Of a DNA stretch of 64,000 nt, positions 58,916 through 64,000 are shown piece by piece. A program made the translations under genes and the position numbers. Under the pieces are notes generated by a model, which saw only the letters and a list, made by a program, of their open reading frames with translations, did no database searches and was not told the DNA's origin. The DNA is taken from positions 62,001-126,000 of the forward strand of contig OY752140.1 in assembly GCA_963573315.1 (NCBI GenBank), written 5' to 3'. The stretch is from Entomortierella parvispora (lineage: Eukaryota > Mortierellomycota > Mortierellomycetes > Mortierellales > Mortierellaceae). Within the stretch, counting starts at the first letter, position 1; each line of letters begins with the position of its first letter.

Positions 58916-59297
58916 TGTTGTGTAGATGTGGATGGGGATGGAGGGTGATGAGGGAGGGGAGGGGAATGAATGCGATGGGCTAATGACAATGGACGAAACG
59001 AACGAGACTTTCTTTGAAGGGACTTGCTTGTGAGGCTGGGGCTGATGGTTGCTTCGTTTTTTTTCTTTTTTTTCTTTTGTTTATTGGTGGCCGATCAACA
59101 GTCACCTCATCCGCAGAAGTTGGATTGTATCACGTGACATCTACTCTTCAAAAGTGCTGACGTCGACACTTTGTTTGACCAATCAGAGTGCTCGACAATT
59201 TTTTCCAGCTCAATCCGCTCGTCCTTTTAGAGCACGCTGCCCGCGGTTGTTTTTAATCCTCCTTTTCACTTTTGAATCCAATCGACGAATTCACAAA
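58916..59297. promoter_or_regulatory. Divergent promoter of NOP2 and RPS29
   Basis: 382 bp between the start codons of a ribosome-biogenesis gene and a ribosomal-protein gene. It contains a CCAATCAGA box (59179-59187), a CACGTGACA element (59130-59138) and T-rich tracts at 59057-59080. Shared control of ribosome production is a reasonable inference. Confidence 0.55.
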
Positions 59298-59962
59298 ATG
59301 GCTCACAGCAACATCTGGAACTCCCACCCCCGTGGTTATGGCAAGGGCTCCCGCGAGTGGTAAGAACCTCGTCCGCACTCTTCGCCCCTCCTGTGCTGTC
59401 GACCTCAACCACAACAACCTCAGGACCCATGGACAGATTCACCATCCCTGGCTGCGGCAGGTGAAAATACAATCTTTTGGAATGGGCTTCTTGGGTCCAC
59501 GATCCTTCTCATGCAAGGATGGATCTGATCCCATGGAGAACCTCTGATTCGCTTTTCGCAAATCAATCACAAGGACCCCTCTCATGGATTACAAGGGCTC
59601 ATTGGCAAACAGGATGCAGATGGAATTTCCGATTCGGAATGATCATGGAAAATCTTCAATTCAGTTGGATTGCATTGACTAATGTTTTTTTTCCGATGGT
59701 CTATTTCAATAGCCGTGTCTGCACTCACCCCGCCGGTTTGATCCGCAAGTACGGACTCAACATCTGCCGTCAGTGCTTCCGTGAGAACTCTGCCGCTATT
59801 GGCTTCACCAAGGTATGTTTTTTTTTTTTTTTTGGCTCGATGGATGATCTATATGTTTTTTTTCGGACCTGGATGATCTCGATGGAACAAGAACTTGTCA
59901 TTCACCTACTCTTTGCCGCTGTTGTTTTTTTTCTTTCTATCCTCTTTCATTAGACCCGCTAA
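59298..59962 (+). CDS. RPS29: 40S ribosomal protein S29 (uS14)
   Basis: Small-subunit ribosomal protein near the head of the 40S. Exons 59298-59359, 59713-59812 and 59954-59962 join in phase to give 56 aa, the normal length. Sequence opens [20 protein letters not shown] and carries the zinc ribbon CRVC...CRQC (C21, C24, C39, C42), then [14 protein letters not shown]. Intron 1 (353 nt) is long for this genome and interrupts the first zinc-ligand codon (TG|C). Intron 2 (141 nt) leaves a last exon of only nine bases, coding Thr-Arg-stop. I looked for box C/D snoRNA motifs in both introns and found no convincing pair. Confidence 0.95.
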
Positions 59963-61024
59963 ATTTCTTTTGCGTGGGCTCGGCTTCAAGTCGTTCGTCA
60001 GACTTTTCACAACGCTGGAATAAAGACCTATCGATATTCAGTGTTTTTCTTTTTCCTCGACTTTTCTGCTGATGGGGGAGTGACCATCATGGGCTTTGGC
60101 GAATACTTTTTTTTTTCTGTTTTTAGGTGTGGGGGTGTGCGTATATGTCGGGATATACTTGGCAAAGGACTTTTTGTTGATGGAGAAGAAGCAATTGAGT
60201 CTGCGGACTCCAACATATCAGTACTGATAGGCGGGGCTTTTCAGATGCGAAGCACTCAGGGGACAAAATAGCGTCTCTTTTGTTTGCTTTGCTTGAAGAA
60301 GGCTGTTGCCCAGAAGAGGAACTAGCGTCCTATAGTGAAGCGACTTGAAGATGTGTAACTGTATTTTCAAGAAAGAGAGTTGTGCCTTTGATTTTTTTTA
60401 TGTCTTTTTTTGATGCAGGGAAGGTAAAGTATGATGGTTATCGTGCACGCTTGGCCAAGGGTAGCTCGCAATCCCAAAGATAGAGATTGGGCTTTGCTTC
60501 AGAGAGAAAGAACAGACACAGATACACACACGTTTTGGCATCAATAATAGAGATCCAGATTGGCGAGAGCACAGGGCAGCGCAGAGCAGCACAGAGGGCA
60601 GTGGCACAAGAAACCTGTTTGGCCCGGATCTTTGCAGTGGTCGGTCGGTCGACAGAAATTCGAAACAGCCCAGCTCAAAGACTAGAGGGTGCTCGCAGCA
60701 AGACAGGGGTTCTGCCAAGACGAGGAACAAAGAAAGGACGTTGCCACCCATTGTCGATCGATCGGCCACCCCTTCCAGGGCACGCAGACAGATGCACACA
60801 GGGCACTGCCTCCCTCGACCGGCGACTATTCTTCCTGATTGCCCTGAAGGATAATTCAGTTTGGACACAACTCCCGGTGTCGCCTTTCGCCACCCGTCGC
60901 TCTCTCGCCTCTCTCTTTCTTCTTTCTCCATTCGATCCAATCCAATCCCATTCCCGTCCAACCTCCTCATCACCCCTTTCTCCCCTTTCCCCCCCTCACT
61001 CTTCATCGTCTTCTTTCCTCGGCA
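59963..61024. other. Intergenic upstream of the ABCA transporter
   Basis: About 1.06 kb: RPS29 3' UTR and promoter for the transporter gene. It contains T-rich tracts and a CACTG/CAGGGCA-rich stretch near 60570-60600. A 340-codon minus-strand frame (61420-60398) runs antisense through the transporter's first exons and this region; it has no domain signal and I do not support it. Confidence 0.5.
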
Positions 61025-64000
61025 ATGCAGTCTTCTGCTGCCATGGACGCCACTGCTGCAGACTCTGACATGGGAAGGGCTACCCGGACCAACGTCGCCG
61101 TCAAGAGTACCTCCACCAACTTTTCTTATCGTAACGGGCTGGCCATTGGCTTCCGCCAGCTTTGGACCATGCTCAAGCGCAACACGACCCTTCAGGTACG
61201 ACAATAATCGACTTTTTATTATTACCGCCCCTGCACTGTGCTCTCCTGAATATTTGCCCTGACAATCAGCTTTGTTTGTAAAAAAAAAAAAAAAAAAAAA
61301 AAGATCCGTTATCGTAGATCCACTTTTGCCCAGGTTCTGCTTGGACCCATCCTTTTCCTGTTCCTCCTCTGGATCCTCCAGAAGGCTGATACCGCGCAGC
61401 AACTCAAGTCCAACTATCACCCCACCCCATGGACCCTACCCGGTATCGACATGTGCCAGGTAAAACCAATTGAGCACGCCTGACATGACTCAGCCAAGAA
61501 AAGATCTCCTCTGCTTACATTCTCTTCTAAACTCCACCTGCAGGGTCGTACTCCCGGGGATCCCTGCATCAACATCATGTTCACACCCGACACTGCCGAG
61601 GTTCGTCAGATCCTCACCACTCTCTCTGCGCGCAATCAAATCCGGGAGAATAACGTCAACTTGGGCTTTGAGGACCAATACTCGGACGTGACCACACTTC
61701 CTACACAAACCCTTGGCATGGTCCCCGTGGCCAGTGCCCAGTTCATCTACAACTACACGCTTCAGAACCCCAATACCACCCGCTTCGGTATCGAGTTCTC
61801 CATTGTCGAAGGACCACCCAAGAACTACGTCTACCAGACGTGGTTCAACTTTACGAATGCAGCCAATGGAACGGATCCATTTGGAGACTCACTTCTGTCT
61901 TTTACTCGAGCAGTGGACGAGGCCATTATGTTGACTGCCGACAGCAACACTACCGAATTGCAGACGACTCTCAAGGACTTTCCTTTGGTGCCGCCCGCTC
62001 TGGCAAGTGACGAAGTCGTGTCGAGTTTGGGTGCCATGTTCTTCTTTTGCTCTATGATGGTCATCTTTATCTGCGTTTTGAACCAGATTGTGACAGAAAA
62101 AGAACTGCACTTGCGCCACAGTATGCAAATGATGGGCCTCAAGACTTTGGTGTACTGGTTCTCGTGGTATCTGTCGAACGCACTCTTGGTCTTGATCAGT
62201 GCGATCGTCATCTGCGGGTTCGGCATGGCGTTCAAATTTACAATCTTCACGAACACAAACTTCCTCGCCCTCGTCATTACGTTCTTCCTCTTTGGAATGT
62301 CGATGGTATCCATGGCATTCTGGATTACGACTATGGTCAAGACCAGCAGGACTGCTATCCTGATTGGTATCTTCCTGTTCATCATTGGTCTTCTCTTTGA
62401 GAGTATGGTCTTCTCCAACAGCTATGTCGGTTACCTTTGGTACGATTCGGGCACGTCCGTTGTCGCCAAATACGTGTTCATGTTTATCCCCTTCTTCAAC
62501 TTTGGAAAGATCTTTTTGGACATGTCACTTTACTCCTCGGGTCGTCTTGATGCCCTCACAGAGACCTACATCGCTGGTCCCGGATTCCATTGGAATGATC
62601 TTTACTACAAGATCCCGGACGCGTTCACACCCACTTATAACGCAGCCGGCACTCGCCATCCCAACGTTCCTCCACCCGTTCAGTCGTGGTACTTTATGTT
62701 GATGAACATTGGCGTTTTTGCTATCTTGACTCTCTACATGGATCAGGTTGTCGCTGATGACTATGGCAACAAGCGACACCTCCTCTTCTTCCTCGACCCT
62801 TCTTTCTATGGCTGGAACATCCGCAAGAAACTCTCGACACACGAGTGGATTGCTGCCCAGGAGAGCAACAAGGCAAAGCGTGATGCCAGGAGGATGGCCA
62901 TGAACAAGAAACGAGACAACATTCCTGTGGAGGATGACGATGATGACGACGTTATGGTTGAGAGGAGCTTGGCGTTGAGCGGCGACTTTGAGACTCAGGC
63001 TCGAATCTGCAACCTTCAAAAGGTCTTTAGAGAATCGGCATTCCGAAAGAGTCCTCTGGATAAGATTGCTGTCAAGGATCTGTGCTTGACCCTTCAAGAG
63101 GGCAAGCTTTTGGCGTTGTTGGGACAGAACGGCGCTGGAAAGTCGACAACGATGAACATGCTCTCTGGATTGACCAAATCCACTGGAGGCGATGCCTTGT
63201 TTTATGGTCTGTCAATGAACTCTGAGATGGCCGAGATCCGATCTATGATGGGCGTCTGCCCCCAGCACGACATTCTTTTTGACGACCTGACCGCCGAGGA
63301 GCACATTCGATTGTACGCCGGCCTCAAGAACGTGCCCAAGGACGAGATCCCAGCCCTGACAGAGGAGAGACTGAAGGCGGTTCGACTCTGGAAGGTCAAG
63401 GATAGACTTTCGCACACTTACTCTGGAGGAATGAAGCGTCGTCTCTCGATGGTCATTTCGACTCTGGGTGACCCCAAGATTATCTTTTTGGACGAGCCCA
63501 CCACGGGTATGGACCCGACCAATCGTCGTCACGTATGGTCGTTTATTGAAAAGTTCAAGCAGGGACGTATCATCATTCTCACGACCCATTCCATGGAAGA
63601 GGCTGATATCCTCGGAGACCGAATCTGTGTCATGGCTCATGGACGTCTTCGTGCGATCGGAAACTCGATCCATTTGAAGAACAAGTTTGGAGCCGGATAT
63701 CGTATTTCAATGATGACGGATCCTTCCAACACGGAGCGAGTCAAGGCTCTGATTGAAAACATGGTTCCCGGTTGTATTCTCAAGGATGATTCTGCCGGTG
63801 CTTTGCTCTACCAGTTCCCACCCACGTCCATGGGCAGTATCCCCCGCTTGGTGCAGTGGCTTGAGGGCGTGGATGGCGGTTCAGGATCGCACAAGAGCTC
63901 GAACGCAAATTCGGGTCAGAACACACCGTTGCCTAGAATGACCAACACGGACGACATTTCGGCCTCGTTGAGACAGACCAACACCTTGACAGCTCCACCC
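61025..64000 (+). CDS. ABCA-family ABC transporter, 3' end outside window
   Basis: ABC transporter of subfamily A, usually a lipid or sterol mover. Exons 61025-61195, 61304-61459 and 61544->64000 join in phase; 928 codons are visible. After a soluble start (MQSSAAMDATAADSDMGRAT), a helix TFAQVLLGPILFLFLLWILQ precedes a large extracellular loop with N-glycosylation sites (NYTLQNPNTT, NFTNAANGT). A block of six helices follows (SSLGAMFFFCSMMVIFICVL and onward). The nucleotide-binding domain has Walker A GQNGAGKST (about residue 636), Q-loop CPQHDILFDDLT, signature YSGGMKRRLS (about 735), Walker B IIFLDEPTTGMD and H-loop TTHSMEEAD. A Gly/Ser linker begins before the right edge. The visible half looks like a half-size or N-terminal-half ABCA. 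The second intron's acceptor sits after an A tract rather than a pyrimidine tract. Confidence 0.92.

Noticed and set aside
59360..59953. Possible snoRNA in RPS29 introns
   Set aside because: GGATGATC strings occur, but no C box (RTGATGA) paired with a D box (CTGA) at suitable spacing and no terminal stem.
60398..61420. 340-codon minus-strand frame
   Set aside because: It runs across the transporter's first exons, an intron and the promoter; composition is not protein-like.

Overview
The window looks like a gene-dense nuclear contig of an early-diverging filamentous fungus, most likely Mucoromycota and probably Mortierellales (inference). Coding genes are split by short GT-AG introns of about 60-100 nt, usually with GTAAG-type donors. 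The housekeeping set is fungal: JSN1/PUF2-like, YAT2-like, HRP1-like, COPI alpha, NFS1, NOP2 and RPS29 genes. The accessory content (large Sel1-repeat genes, a Crinkler header fragment, a Fanzor relic, a LINE relic, a CABLES-type cyclin-box protein) fits that group. I reconstructed splice sites by eye and checked that coding phase is kept across each junction; nothing was searched or aligned by program.

Layout. 1-14.5 kb is housekeeping: an RRM+Pumilio protein cut by the left edge (-), a carnitine acetyltransferase (-), a PNK-type P-loop kinase (+), an F-box/LRR protein (-) and NMN adenylyltransferase (+). 14.5-32.4 kb is an accessory island with three related Sel1-like-repeat (SLR) genes on + (15119-19346, 21212-24656, 30078-32352). 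They share a 5' region, a short N-terminal header and a first intron. A GNAT gene (-) lies inside the island, and about 1 kb of diverged, repeated non-SLR DNA occurs three times. 32.8-35.4 kb is an HRP1-like hnRNP gene (-). 35.6-38.4 kb is a small transposon/effector graveyard: Fanzor C-terminus, LINE reverse-transcriptase C-terminus, Crinkler N-terminus, a small unknown gene, and a near-perfect 108-bp inverted repeat. 38.6-64 kb is again housekeeping: SET methyltransferase (-), COPI alpha (+), a TM7S3/TM198-like membrane protein (+), a polyQ single-pass membrane protein (+), a CABLES-like protein (-), cysteine desulfurase NFS1 (+), NOP2 (-), ribosomal protein S29 (+) and an ABCA transporter cut by the right edge (+).

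The most unusual part is the SLR island. It shows a roughly 740-bp identical stretch inside an 864-bp in-frame tandem duplication, a 238-bp identical tract shared by two paralogues, and one frame-disrupting change near the 5' part or middle of each of the three genes while the reading frames on either side stay open. This suggests very recent duplication and gene conversion with loss or switching of function, unless the indels are sequencing errors. NOP2 and RPS29 share a 382-bp divergent promoter region, a plausible co-regulated ribosome-production pair.
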